DNA from: Solenopsis invicta
Taxonomy: Eukaryota; Arthropoda; Insecta; Hymenoptera; Formicidae
Assembly (NCBI RefSeq): GCF_016802725.1
Contig: NW_024105284.1
Span: forward strand, 722,001-786,000
Reading direction: 5' to 3'
DNA length: 64,000 nt
Under the pieces are notes generated by a model, which had not been told where the DNA came from, made no database searches, and saw only the letters and a list, made by a program, of their open reading frames with translations. A program made the translations under genes and the position numbers. Positions 10,299 through 21,025 of the stretch are shown in pieces; position 1 is the first letter of the stretch, and every line of letters starts with the position of its first letter.

Positions 10299-11163
10299 CC
10301 CTCACCGTGTAACGTGTTTTTTGGTACCATTAACTGTAAAGGGGGGTCATCAATGTCCAGTATGGTTTTCTTAATGGATTAAGTAATTCAAAAAATAATA
10401 AAAAAATCATGTAGTAGTCTTAACTATTCTAAATAAAAGATTTATACATTATTTAACAAATCCATTTGTTTAATATTTTATTTTTTAAATATATAAACTA
10501 AAATGCGTATATGGTAGTAATATGTTCCAAAATTTGTAACTTTTGAACAAATAAATAAAATTTAATAAATTAAAAATAAAGTTTAAGGTTCATATTTTAA
10601 TAAAAAAATATACCAACAAATATTTTTAAATTTAAATTTAAATTTTAAATTTAACTCCTTAAGTTCGGGCCATAAAATCTTATAATTTTGAAACTTGTAA
10701 GAATAAACGTTCGTAATAAAAAAATATGGTATTCGACTTTAAAAAATTCATCTTTATTTAAAATCTACATTCTCATATCCTTACTATTATCTTCTCCAAA
10801 ATATGTATCATTCAAGGATAAAGGTTATTATAATACCTTTTCGGTAGAGCAATTGCCATTTTTTTTAAAGATAAACTAAGTAAAAACATTTTCGTATAAA
10901 TAATATATATGTATGTTTTTTATGTGTAAAAGTCAACAAACACAAAAAATTATTTTACTTACTTGTACAACAAATATACGTTACCTGTAAACAAGGTCAT
11001 TTTGTCCACGCTTCACTTTCATTGTTCGCTGTTCATCGACAGAATGACGCACTTTGCCAGGCTTTTACGAGTATTTTCCCGGGCACTACCCACTTGTTTT
11101 CAAAGTATTTATAATTTTTAAAATCGCTTGGACAAAAATAACCCCTCCTTTAAAAAGCAAGGG
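10299..11163. mobile_element. piggyBac-like non-autonomous element (TTAA flanks)
   Basis: TTAA lies on both sides (10295-10298, 11164-11167). The ends start CCCT/CCCTT and share an inner block, AAAGGGGGGTCATCAATGTCC on the left and AAAGGAGGGGTTATTTTTGTCC inverted on the right, at slightly different distances from the ends. TTAA target and CCC-starting short TIRs with subterminal repeats are piggyBac features. There is no transposase frame. Confidence 0.6.
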
Positions 11164-11167
11164 TTAA

Positions 11168-12227
11168 AAACAAATTTTTTTTGTGCCCCCTATTTCCATA
11201 ATTTGCCATTTTTAATAACAGATTCATGATCAGCAAACATTGAAACCGTTGTAAGTATGACAAGACCGAGAAATCGCCGAACACACAGAGCAGTCTAGTA
11301 ACGAGATCCCGTACCAGCAAGGGATGGATAGTGTTCCGTCTTGTTATCACAGGATGGAAGCCTCTCTTAAGCTATAATTGGAGGCATTCTGGAAATATTC
11401 TGCTGGAGTTTTCAAAGCGTTAAAGACATCCGTAAAGTTTTAGTGGATAAAAATCTCACTCTCCAGTCTCACCCCGAGAATTGAGGGGACTTATGTAAGA
11501 TTTTTGCGCGAAAAAGTCACCTTAAATTTTTTAAATAAAATTTCGTATTTTTGAAAGATAAGAACTCTTCAAAATACAAAAATCAAGCAGTAAAAACAAA
11601 GGTACATAAGAGTCAAAAGCGATCAATAATGTGCAATTTGTATTTCGTTAATAAATAATTAAATCTATTACATATCAATGTAAATTAATTAGGAGAAACG
11701 TATTTTTATTACCTATTCTTATAGTCTTACAGATCTTTTCAAAGCAATACAATTTTATTTTTTTTAAGTAAGCTGTTTCGTTAGCAAACTTTTTAAGATG
11801 TATAGTCTACAAAAGCAAAATTGGAAGATAATTCAAACAACGAAGACAATATCGGTAATTGTCCAACCATGAAAAGGTCGACAATTTCGAAATGACTTAC
11901 TTAAAATGGATAAATTATAATTTTTGAAAAAGTCTAAAAAAGAGCTATTAGAATATTCAATCAAAAATAGAGGTACCATTTAAAAAATAAAAGATGATTT
12001 TGTCTTGACCTTAGTAATGCCATTCAAAGTCAAACTGCTAAAATGAGGAAATAGAATTATTTAAACCCTATAATGTCTAAAATAGTTTTCTATAAAACTA
12101 TATTTTTTGAGATATTTTGGCTTCCAAATATTCGTTTCTCACTCCTATATTATACATATTATAATATATATGTTATATGTACATGTGATATAGAATCGAT
12201 TTTAGTTAATAAGTGTTATCTTACTGA
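11168..12227. other. Intronic sequence, no supported gene
   Basis: AT-rich Liprin-alpha intron. The segment at 11186-11232 is an inverted copy of one near 7674-7711. Nothing else is recognised. Confidence 0.5.
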
Positions 12228-12283
12228 AATAATTCCCTTGGAAAATGTAAAAAAGTTTTTTTACATTTTCCAAGGGAATTATT
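12228..12283. repeat. Near-perfect 27-bp hairpin
   Basis: AATAATTCCCTTGGAAAATG plus TAAAAAA is followed almost at once by its complement, with a loop of only one or two bases. The perfect pairing suggests a recent origin or a constraint. It could be a tiny MITE or a hairpin RNA; the sequence does not decide. Confidence 0.85.
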
Positions 12284-12888
12284 TTATTCAAGGGGCACAC
12301 TTTATTTCTCACATTGAAAACAACTTAGATGTATAATAAAATTTTAGGTCGATCAGAAGCAGGCGTCATTCGGAAGTTTATCCCCCTCTCCCCCCAATTA
12401 CAATTACATTGCTGTAATACAATACGCAGTTGTGATATATTCGTAAAATATAAAAATGAAATAAAATATAATACTTCTCGCAATTTTGATCAATATTACC
12501 ATAATATTTATATATTAATATTAATATAACAATTGTGATATATTATGATTTATTTTGACTAATATTTTAATATTACTGTGATATATTTGTAATATTTTAA
12601 TAACATTCATGCTATATCTTATTGTAATACATTGGGTAATATATTGTTGTTATATTACGTATCATGTAAAGATAAGATGATACAATTCGCGAACATATAC
12701 ACGTTAGTAATAATTCAAAGTGCTTCAATATTTGAGTAGATATTACAAAAGAAATATAATTATACATCAATTATATACCAACCAATATAATACAGATTCG
12801 ATTCACAGCTCTCACTTAAACTAGAACCTTATAAACCTCAATAATATAAAAAAAGGTCCAAGTAAAACATTACCAAGTGAGAGAAAGT

Positions 12889-12890
<2 letters not shown>

Positions 12891-12936
<46 letters not shown>
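12891..12936. repeat. (AT)n microsatellite
   Basis: About 23 AT units. Confidence 0.95.
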
Positions 12937-12938
<2 letters not shown>

Positions 12939-13118
12939 TACACATGAGCATGCAAAGTGAGAAGAAACTCCACAAAAACATTTTACGACTCTCAGACAAA
13001 TCTTAAACATCTCCACTTATCCATGATTAGTGCGTTGTATGAAAAATATATGTATTCGTGAATATTTATGCACATATGGCTCGATCAACATCAAGTATCG
13101 ATAACACAATCTTTTTAC

Positions 13119-13214
13119 CTTATTCTGTTGTTGACCTTCATCCGCCTGTCCATTCTCTTTCGGTCTATCGTCTAATGCTTTCGATGGATGCCCGCTTACT
13201 TTATATTGCTGAAA
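13119..13214 (-). CDS. Liprin-alpha: Liprin-alpha exon (linker after first coiled coil)
   Basis: Ninety-six bases, 32 codons, phase 0 at both ends. The acceptor is TGCAG ending at 13215 and the donor AAG|GTAAAA at 13119/13118. The peptide begins FQQYKVSGHPSK and continues with a charged, polar stretch (DDRPKENGQADEG) ending QQQNK. It follows the exon at 17889-17963 in the same phase and gene order. The region is the weakly conserved linker of liprins, so the assignment rests on phase, splice sites, strand and position more than on homology. Confidence 0.7.
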
Positions 13215-14403
13215 CTGCAAGCACACTTACATTAAGTGATAATAAGAGCCATAATGTTCAAAGTTTTAATATTTATAATGTCTATAACTATAATGTTTCG
13301 TGTATATTATTTATTGAGAAACAAAACTATGTTGACACATTCATAAGATTTCTATTGCCAAGATGGCTATTAGAAAATTTTTCATATACAGCAAAGAATA
13401 TAACATTTCAGCAATATTGCAGAATTGTAAAGTTTCTGCAACAGTGTTCTGTGCTGTATGATTTTCAGAAAAAATTAGAATTTCTACAAGTAAGTTTCAA
13501 ATAAAGAAGGCTGTTAAAAGTGTCAATTTTAGCCTTTAAGTAAAACCTGAATAAAATTTTAAAAAATCATTGTTTAGATCAAATAACAAGAAATAACAAT
13601 TGTTCGAAAAGTGGTGGCAATACTGCTAAAATGGATTAAATCAAAAGTAACATTAACTAAAAATCTACATGTACAGTGCGTTGCATTGATGCCTGAAGTA
13701 CCAATTTTAGAGACCACGTTTCTTTCTTGATTATTATTACGTTCATAACCGAATGCTGCGGATGGCCGCTTGAAAATTTCTGAGAGAAAATTGATGGAAA
13801 AGAAATTTTTTTCATTGCAAAAATGTTTTTAAAAATGTTACAAAAATATTGTTTTGCTCATTGGAATCATGTGGTATAATAATAATATTTATACGGACAT
13901 TTCGAAGAAATTCATAGAATTAGAACGTCCATAGAATATTTACAGGAAAAAATGAGGCGTTTATTTGATAGTCCACAGGACTTTATAACAAGTACTGACT
14001 ACGATATCCTGCTCAATAAAACAGGACGTTCTTAGGATATCGCGTAGATATCCCTGTGCTAATAGAAAATATGTTTAACTGACACATTTTTGTACACATG
14101 CAAACATTTAAAATTGGCACTAAATTAACATTTTTTTATACCTTTTTAATTTAAATTTTCTAATCCTAAATTCTCTTCAATTTATTAAAAATTTGATTAT
14201 ATTATTTAGAGATTTTTCTCAATCTTTCTTATTCATTCAATTGCGAAGAAAAAATTAAAAACTATTTGTATTAAATTATTTCAAATATCGAATTTAAAAA
14301 AAGGACAGAGAAAGCAGAAAATTTTCATCAATTTTACATAAAGTGAAATCTTTATCTTTCTATTTTAATGCAATAACAACATAAACTCTACTATAAATTT
14401 ATA
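13215..14403. other. Intronic sequence, no supported feature
   Basis: The start of this stretch is intron; the frame continuing at 13058-13504 on the plus strand has no domain and overlaps a liprin exon. Short related blocks (GGACATTTCG, AGGACGTTC, TAGATATCC) near 13900-14060 hint at a degraded repeat, not further identified. Confidence 0.45.
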
Positions 14404-14405
14404 TA

Positions 14406-15276
14406 GGGTAATATGGGGTAAAGTAAGACGGATTTTTTGTCTGCCTCCATAGAAGTGTCAAAAAATTGAATTTTTGAACAATCAATGGTTGTTTTCACTA
14501 GAAGACGAAAAAAAAACTAACTTTCTATAACTGCGGATTTTCAAAATTTTGATTTTAAGTTGTAGTTTTAGTTATTTTTTCAAAAACAAAAAATTTTGGG
14601 CTTTTAAAAAATGGTGGGATAAAGTGGGACACCAAAAAAATTCAAAACCAACTTAAATCGACTTCTATGTTTAATCAACACTCCTAAATAATAAATAATT
14701 GAAAATAGAGCAATAAAATCCTTCCCTTTTTCTATAATGACTATAACATTTAAAGTATTTAAACTTATAATTCTTTGATAGTTCGCAGTTATTGTCACAT
14801 TATAGTAATATTTAATATTAAATTTTCTCCGTGTATAAGTAAAAACATTCAAAATAATTAATAAAAATCACTTGATTTGCACTAATTCTTCAAGAAAACA
14901 TGAAAAACCCACTTTATCCCACAACGTTAATTTACACGCAATCATTCATTACCGAAACTAGATTAAGTTTCCACAACATTTTCTTTTTTACTTAGAAAAA
15001 TAATAGAAAAACAATAACTGCACATAAGTTTCCTTTGTTGAACACTTTAAAAACTTGCTTAAATAACGAGTATTATGAACACAAGACAAACTTTATAAAA
15101 ATGACTTTTAAGATTGGTTTCGTACAGAACAAAATATTTGTACACAAACTCCAATGGCTAATTGAAACATGAGCTATCATAATAAGCAATAGATGACAAT
15201 TTTCCGTTTTGCTCTAAACTCACTACTACAAAGAAATACCACTTTATCTCACGTCCAACTTTACCCCACATCACCT
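14406..15276. mobile_element. Non-autonomous DNA transposon with GGGGTAAAG ends
   Basis: The left end (GGGTAATATGGGGTAAAGTA) and inverted right end (AGGTGATGTGGGGTAAAGTT) form imperfect TIRs flanked by TA (14404-14405, 15277-15278). The core GGGATAAAGTGGGAC recurs inside near 14612 and inverted near 14912 and 15240, as subterminal repeats that could be transposase-binding sites. No transposase frame is present; the 82-codon frame at 14604-14852 has no domain. Confidence 0.75.
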
Positions 15277-15278
15277 TA

Positions 15279-16085
15279 CATATAAAAATTCTCTAAAAAT
15301 TCTGATTTTTCTAGACAAAAATATTTCCTAAACATTTCAAGCTTTCAGATATTTCCAGATAACATAAGCATTCTCAAAGTAAACCAACTTCTCGATGCAC
15401 GGATTAGTTCATCAATCAAGCCTCAAATATAGGTTCGAGCAAGAGAGAAGAAAAATACTCGACGCGATTGTTATTTTAGATATTACACAAAAGATTTAAT
15501 TTTAGAATTCTAGAGCATATCTTCTACTAACAAATAAAAACAATTATAGGCAAAGAATTATTTACAAAAGAAAGTACTATTTACAATAGTAATTTGTTCG
15601 GAAACAATAAAACCAAAAATTCTTCATGTGCGAGATAATATAGGGTAAGAATATTTAATGAGCGGCGAAGTTCTGTAGCGATATCGCCATTTCCCAGGAT
15701 GTTGATCGCGTACCACGGGCTATTCACGTGAGAATTCGGCTGAGTGCTCACGTGTGCTCAGTGGAAGGCGAAGCATTAGTGCTTCGCGAATTAGTGATTT
15801 GCTATAGCGGGCCGCTCAGCGCAGGCAAATTCGCAAATTTGACGGGTGCGGATCCGACATGTCAACCAGGAACTTTCGGTGCAAAACCCCAAATTCGACT
15901 TCGTTTTTGTCGATAGAAATGGCAATATTTCAACGCAAGATTGATTGGAATTCAGTAATTATTCATCTTACGGAAAACTCCGATGGCATCGATATTAACA
16001 TGTTGTCAAAATCATACCCCTGATTGTGAGTGACCTCCAAGAAGTTTTAGCCGTCGTTTGTTATTTATTAAAAAATTATAATTCC
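15279..16085. other. Intronic sequence with a small GC-rich island
   Basis: At 15660-15900 GC content rises and there are short palindromes (GCGAAGCATTAGTGCTTCGC; CTGAG...CTCAG). A 62-codon frame runs through it without a recognised domain. No element ends or splice-flanked exon were identified. Confidence 0.4.
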
Positions 16086-16868
16086 AAAAACATTGTGAAA
16101 ATTATGGTGAAACTTTATAAAAAGAGGAGCAGTCTCTGACGAACTTGACTTTGACATATGTTATAGAGGCAAGGATATTGAACAATTTTTCCTTATAAAG
16201 TAAGCGTTTTCGTACAATTTTCGAAATATACTTGGTGAAAGAAAAACAGTTTTTCTGAATTATTTCATAAAATATTTATTTTACAAAAAAATGTGTCAAA
16301 TAATAAATAAAGCTCGTACTAAGCTCTATAAAAAATGTTATATACATATTTTACCTAGCTTTAGTACTTTAGTCGTTATAGTAGAAAAACTGTATTAAAA
16401 TAATTTTTTTTTATTTTTAGTAGTTCTGCGTAAAATGTAGATGCTTGGACGGGGGAGGGGCTCCGATCCTCCCCCGCGCCCCCTCCCCGTATTTTTCCCA
16501 ACCTACTCCATCTCAGTCAGTTCACTAATGACGGGATGCGGGAAGGGGGTGGGTCATCAGGCTCAAATAATGAGTTGTACACAGGGTGATTCATAACGAC
16601 CCATGTGCCCCTGTAAAGACGTGTTCTTGGATAAAATCTAAGACAATTTTTCCTATACAAAAATTTTGTCTGACGCTTACTTTTTAAATTATAAGAGAAT
16701 AAAGTTAGCAAATTATAGGCCGTGTAGACATTCGACGCGGGCGCTTAAGCGTTCATTCTACGAGAGCGCCGATTAATTTATAAGGAAAAGTTGTTCAATA
16801 TCCTCTCCTTGATAACATATATCAAGGTCAAGGTCGTCAGAGGCTGCTCTCCTTTTATAAAGTTTTAC
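16086..16868. mobile_element. Inverted-repeat element of about 0.8 kb
   Basis: Blocks at about 16105-16205 and 16770-16865 are inverted copies of each other, with shared words AAACTTTATAAAA, CTCTGACGA, ACATATGTTAT, GATATTGAACAA and TTTTCCTTATAAA. The interior holds C- and G-rich runs near 16449-16490 and 16540-16555. A third, diverged copy of one arm appears at about 17330-17450. No coding region is present. A second module (16578-16730) is listed separately. Confidence 0.6.
16578..16730. repeat. CAGGGTGATTCA module, copy 1
   Basis: This block starts ACAGGGTGATTCATAACGAC and continues with AAAATTTTGTCTGACGCTTA and a TAAATTATAA...AGTTAG block. The same order of words occurs at 40748-40960, so it is an interspersed repeat module. 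Confidence 0.65.
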
Positions 16869-17059
16869 TAAAATTATAATGGATTTTTAACCTTTTATGC
16901 GGAACAAGGCCTATCTTATTGTTAGTAATCTATTGACAAATTTTTTTTATATTATGTCTAATTTCTGTCTAACTTCTATTAGTGTCAATAATGAATAAAT
17001 ATGTTAAAAATATTTAATAAATATATTTTTTCAATATACTAGATAAATTTGCGACTTTC

Positions 17060-17210
17060 CACGCAAAACAAAGTCTACCTACCCCACCCCCCCCACCCCC
17101 CCCCATCTCGGGGGCAAAATGAGGACTGCAGATATACAGTACCCATGTGAAACAGTAATAAATCTGTAGACTTCGTTTCGCCTCCAAAGCAGGGGGGGAG
17201 GGGGAGTAGA
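17060..17210. repeat. C-run and G-run pair
   Basis: A cytosine-rich run (17082-17104) and a guanine-rich run (17188-17206) flank a spacer, with AAGTCTAC near both outer edges, so the segment is an imperfect palindrome. The G-rich strand could form quadruplex-type structures. It is probably part of the same repetitive unit as 16086-16868. Confidence 0.5.
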
Positions 17211-17469
17211 ATAGATATCACCAAATCATAAAAAATATATATCCAGTTAGTAATAATATTGTTGAATAAAGTATGTGTATAAGACTAAAATTAATATAAA
17301 TTTTGTTTTATTTATGAAACTTTCTTAATTGATAACTTTTTAACAAAAGGCGAGTCGACGGCTGAAACTTGTGGACGGTTACTCAGGACCATGACCTTGA
17401 CAACATATGTAACGCTCAAAATTATCGGAGCTGCTTCCCCTAAAGTAAATAATTACCTGGAATTCTTGA

Positions 17470-17826
17470 AAGAGTCACCCTAATTGAAGCTAGTGCTCGC
17501 GGACAGGTTCGGCGGCCAAGAACACTGTAGCCATGACTAACTAGGAAGACATCCCAACCGCTAAGTCCCGATAAATAATTAACGCATAATGAAATGATTC
17601 GGCTTCGGTACTTTTCGTAAATCTAAAGAATCGCTAGTTCCCTAACGGAGTGCGCGTGCGAGCTGACTTAATGAATTCACGGACCCCGCCTTCACGGCGC
17701 GCTCCTATAATAGCTGTATCGGTCGTTAGGACATTTCGCTGTAGAACTTAAAATTGATACGTTGCCCTTTTGAACTGGGCCAGCCTGGTGGCAATGATGT
17801 GAAATTATTAGGGTCGCATCGTTACA
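17470..17826 (-). mobile_element. LTR-like GC-rich island (copy 2)
   Basis: On the minus strand it starts TGTAACGATGCGACCC at 17826 and is GC-rich without a reading frame. The start resembles those of the islands at 6640-7599 and 19150-20207. The other boundary is a guess. It lies only 60 bp from the Liprin-alpha exon at 17889. Confidence 0.35.
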
Positions 17827-17888
17827 TCAAAAAATAAACATTTGTAATATCTTTATATTTTAATTTAACAAAATGTACGAATACTCAC

Positions 17889-17963
17889 TTCCTCTTTGAT
17901 ATGGCCTAGTTCCTCTTCAAGACTCGTATTTCTTTCAAGGGCCACGCGCAAACGCTCACGTAC
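17889..17963 (-). CDS. Liprin-alpha: Liprin-alpha exon (coiled coil, VRERLRVALER)
   Basis: Seventy-five bases, 25 codons, phase 0 at both ends, with acceptor TTTTCAG before 17963 and donor GAA|GTGAGT at 17889/17888. The peptide VRERLRVALERNTSLEEEL is diagnostic: in animal liprin-alpha proteins this follows directly on the LDEK that ends the upstream exon here, so the junction reads exactly as in the family. It lies in the first coiled-coil block, which mediates liprin oligomerisation and binding to ELKS and RIM. GHIKEE at the end is less conserved. Confidence 0.93.
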
Positions 17964-18628
17964 CTGAAAATCATCAACATTATTAATCCAATATTAATAG
18001 TTGTAAACATCGTATGCATTTGTATGTACATTGCTTGTTAGCGATTCGCAGGGGCGTGTTCAAAAACAGCACAAGATATCGTACACATAGTCTACACTCA
18101 TATCAAATATACGTGAAACATTCATATAACAACTCATTGTCAGTAGAATGTCATTCTCAAAGATAAACAATATATAAGAGACATATCGAGTATATACTGA
18201 TAATGGTAATACTTAATTATAAAAGTAATTTTTATTAAAAATATGTTTCTATTATGGATTTAATTATTTCTAAACCGTAAACACCCAGTTTTGTGTAATT
18301 TAAATATATTACGATTTCGACTTAATCACTCTAAAATGTAGAGATTATTTCACCTGTTCAATTTTTTAACAATAATCGCAGGCCAGAGCATGCCATATTT
18401 AGATATACGGTACTAAGTACTACATTTTCCCTATTATGCTGTCCATATGCGCAGACTTGGATATGTTCTTGCTGTAAACCAAGTATGTGTTTCCAGCAAG
18501 ATACACCAAAGGGCACAATGCAACTGTGAATCATTTCATCCTTGTTGATGTAGCAAGAATAATAACTCGCTAGCATTAACCTTTTAACAAAATATTTATT
18601 TAATTATTTTTGGTGTTTATAAATAGGT
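17964..18628. other. Intronic sequence, no supported feature
   Basis: AT-rich. A 72-codon minus-strand frame at 18358-18576 has no recognisable domain. Confidence 0.5.
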
Positions 18629-18644
18629 GGCCCTGAAAAGGGCC
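18629..18644 (-). promoter_or_regulatory. Histone-type mRNA 3' stem-loop motif, no histone gene beside it
   Basis: On the minus strand the sequence reads ACCAAACGGCCCTTTTCAGG and then GCCACC. It is a perfect 6-bp stem with the TTTT-containing loop, the upstream CCAAA and the downstream ACC that characterise replication-dependent histone mRNA ends. The minus-strand sequence just upstream (18650-19090) does not encode a histone. It may be a relic of a histone copy, part of a mobile element, or chance. Confidence 0.4.
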
Positions 18645-18649
18645 GTTTG

Positions 18650-19140
18650 GTTTCTTTTTTAATAATAGATCTTCTTTCTGGTCGGCTAATTATGAAGATC
18701 TTTGAAGGGTCTAGATAATCTTAATGTTTTAGATTCAGATCTCTCAAACGCAAAAGATCTCTCGTCGATGTTGAAGCTTCCCTCGTTGTCAAAGAAGATG
18801 TTTGAGTAGCTCTAGAAACTCTTGAGATAGTCGTTTAAGTTCTTTTCTCGTATTCTCTAGGAGGCTATCTTGGAATGGGATTGATCTGTGCCTCAGGAAC
18901 GAGCAGGATATTTTGATCTCTTCTGATCCTTGGATCACCAAAAGAGTAACTTAGTTGGAATTCTCCAGAAATCCTTGGAAATTCTTTGATCTTCTAAATT
19001 TCAATTTCAATTAACTTCCACTCAGCCATTGAAAAGATTTGAGGAGAATGCCTTGGTCTCGAAAATCTCCTCCTTACATATCATATGTGACATCTTTTTA
19101 GTAACTTCGCCATCTGGTTTTTGATTTATAATTTTAATTT
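18650..19140 (-). other. Unassigned segment between stem-loop motif and LTR-like island
   Basis: On the minus strand there are fragments of open frame broken by stops, rich in GATCTTC/GAAGATC words. It could be the start of the internal region of the element whose LTR-like part lies at 19150-20207, but no gag or pol motif is visible. Confidence 0.3.
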
Positions 19141-19149
19141 CTTTGAAAC

Positions 19150-20207
19150 AACCAATATTCGTTAATGCGCGGAGTTATCTCGCGGCTAGATTAACGGAAT
19201 AGGTTCGAAGCGGGAGAGTAAAAATAAATCAATACGCGGTATTGAGAGATGATTGACGAGACTATAACATTTATTTCTAATGCAACGTTCTAATACAACA
19301 TATATTTTTTCAAGTCGGAGTGTGAACAGTGCGTCCGCGGTGGATTACAAGAATATAAGAAAAGAAGAGACAAAGACAGGGCGGAAATGTAATTCGCTAT
19401 AATCTAAATCTTTAGACGGACAATGATATTAAGAAACAAATACGGTGTGCTATTTACAGTACATTTACAAGCGGCCTTGACCGCAAAATTGCGAAGAAAC
19501 CTCGCAGTTCTCGGAATCAGTGCCGGTTTTTCCGAGTATTCCGACTAGCCGAGTTTCTCGGCGCGGTCGTGTTTATACTCGGCGGGACGCGGTGTACGGT
19601 ACATTGACGGCGCAAATACGCGGGCTAGCCCGGTGCGTTCATACGCCGAATCAATCGTTTCCGCGGTGCGTCTGGCTTAATAGCTGGTGGAGTGGTTCTG
19701 GTTGGCGCGGAGTCGCCGGATTTCGCCAGGAACACCCGGACCGGCGGTAAAGGTCCTTTGTCGCCACCAAGTATCTTGGCAAGCGGCAAAGAACCTTTAC
19801 CGCATATTCTCGCCGAAGAGGAGTTGCGGATCAGGATCGGGAACGGTAAATGGATGCTGAGCGTGCGAGCGGAGGCCTTTTATACCTCCTGGCTCGCGCG
19901 CTCGGCCGTTTTCGCATGATCTCGTTTTCTTACGAGATTTCATCTCGGGATTCCCGTTCCTCCAGGCCGCTGGTACAGACGCGCTTTCGCGGGGATTTCT
20001 TCTTGCGACTAGCCAGTGATGCGCGTGCGCGCGGCCTTCTATCGTGCACGGGTCTGCCTCGTGCTAACGACCGCTTTCGGCCGTTAGCGGTGTTATCGTC
20101 GTGGAAGCGTTTAGGCGCGAGCGCACCTTCTGTTGTTTAAAGTCGAACAGAGACCTCCGGCTGGTGTTCGCCGGAAATAATGCATGTGATATGCATGCAT
20201 TGTTACA
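19150..20207 (-). mobile_element. LTR-like GC-rich island (copy 3, most complete)
   Basis: On the minus strand it begins TGTAACAATGCATGCATATC at 20207, contains a TATAAAAGG box near 19880, and an AATAAATG polyadenylation-like signal near 19275 followed by a T- and C-rich stretch and ATTAACG near 19160. That order (TG start, TATA, AATAAA) fits U3-R-U5 of an LTR. It shares CTAACGGCCG/CGGCCGTTAGC-type blocks with the island at 6640-7599. No second LTR and no gag/pol are visible, so it may be a solo LTR. Confidence 0.45.
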
Positions 20208-21021
20208 TCTTCTTTTGTTAAATTTTAATGAGATATAATTTTTATAATTTATTCTTCTTTCTGAAGTGTATTCTTTTTCTATTGTTTTTGTATTTTATTT
20301 TCCAGATTTAAATTTTATATTTTATTTTTCGTGTGATCAAAATGATCGCCACAATTGACAAACAAGGATAAAATAATTCATTGTGTTACATTGTATCAAC
20401 ATTGTGTCTTGCTGAAAAATGCCCTGAGAGATAAATCGTAATCACAGAACAATGATATCAGATAAAGTGTATAAATCAACAAAAAAAAAGAACATTCTTC
20501 GACTGTATACATGAATCAGAAATATTCGACACGATGTAACATCTTCTTAGGTTATGTTGCATAAATATTAATTATTACAAAATATAAAGCAATATTATAA
20601 AAACTACTATATCACCTAACAAAAGAGCCTTTCTACTTTGTATTTATGTTTTTAAAATATATTCCGTTTTCAAGTGTACCTCATATCAGCCTACGGGGAT
20701 GCTTGGTTTTACCCCATTTGTAGGGCAAGATAGTGAGAAGAGCATCTTTCTCATTTACCTTAAAAATAGTTTATTTCACTAAAGATTTTTTTCAATAATA
20801 ACTATACTGAAAGATGAAATCCAAAGAATATTTCACAAGTAAAGATAATTCATTAATTATAAAAATCTAGCTTTTATTTATCATCAAACCTTAACTATTC
20901 TGTTTTGACCCTCCTCTCACCTATAAAATATAAATTTTTGAAATCTAACACCTTTATTTAAAAAATTTTTATGTATTTTAAGTGTTTATATAATTCTAAA
21001 TATTTCAAAGAGTATTGTGGA
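20208..21021. other. Intronic sequence, no supported feature
   Basis: AT-rich. GATGTAACATCTTCTT at about 20535 resembles the outer edge of the LTR-like island at 20200-20215, but nothing follows it. Confidence 0.45.
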
Positions 21022-21025
21022 TTAA

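Noticed and set aside
16449..17206. G-quadruplex regulatory elements
   Set aside because: G- and C-runs exist, but they lie in repetitive sequence with no gene start nearby; no regulatory role can be supported.
18358..18576. 72-codon minus-strand frame near the histone-like stem-loop
   Set aside because: It lies downstream of the stem-loop on that strand and does not resemble a histone or any domain I know.
19520..20140. Open frames of 75-96 codons
   Set aside because: Same reason: low stop frequency in a GC-rich LTR-like island, no domain.
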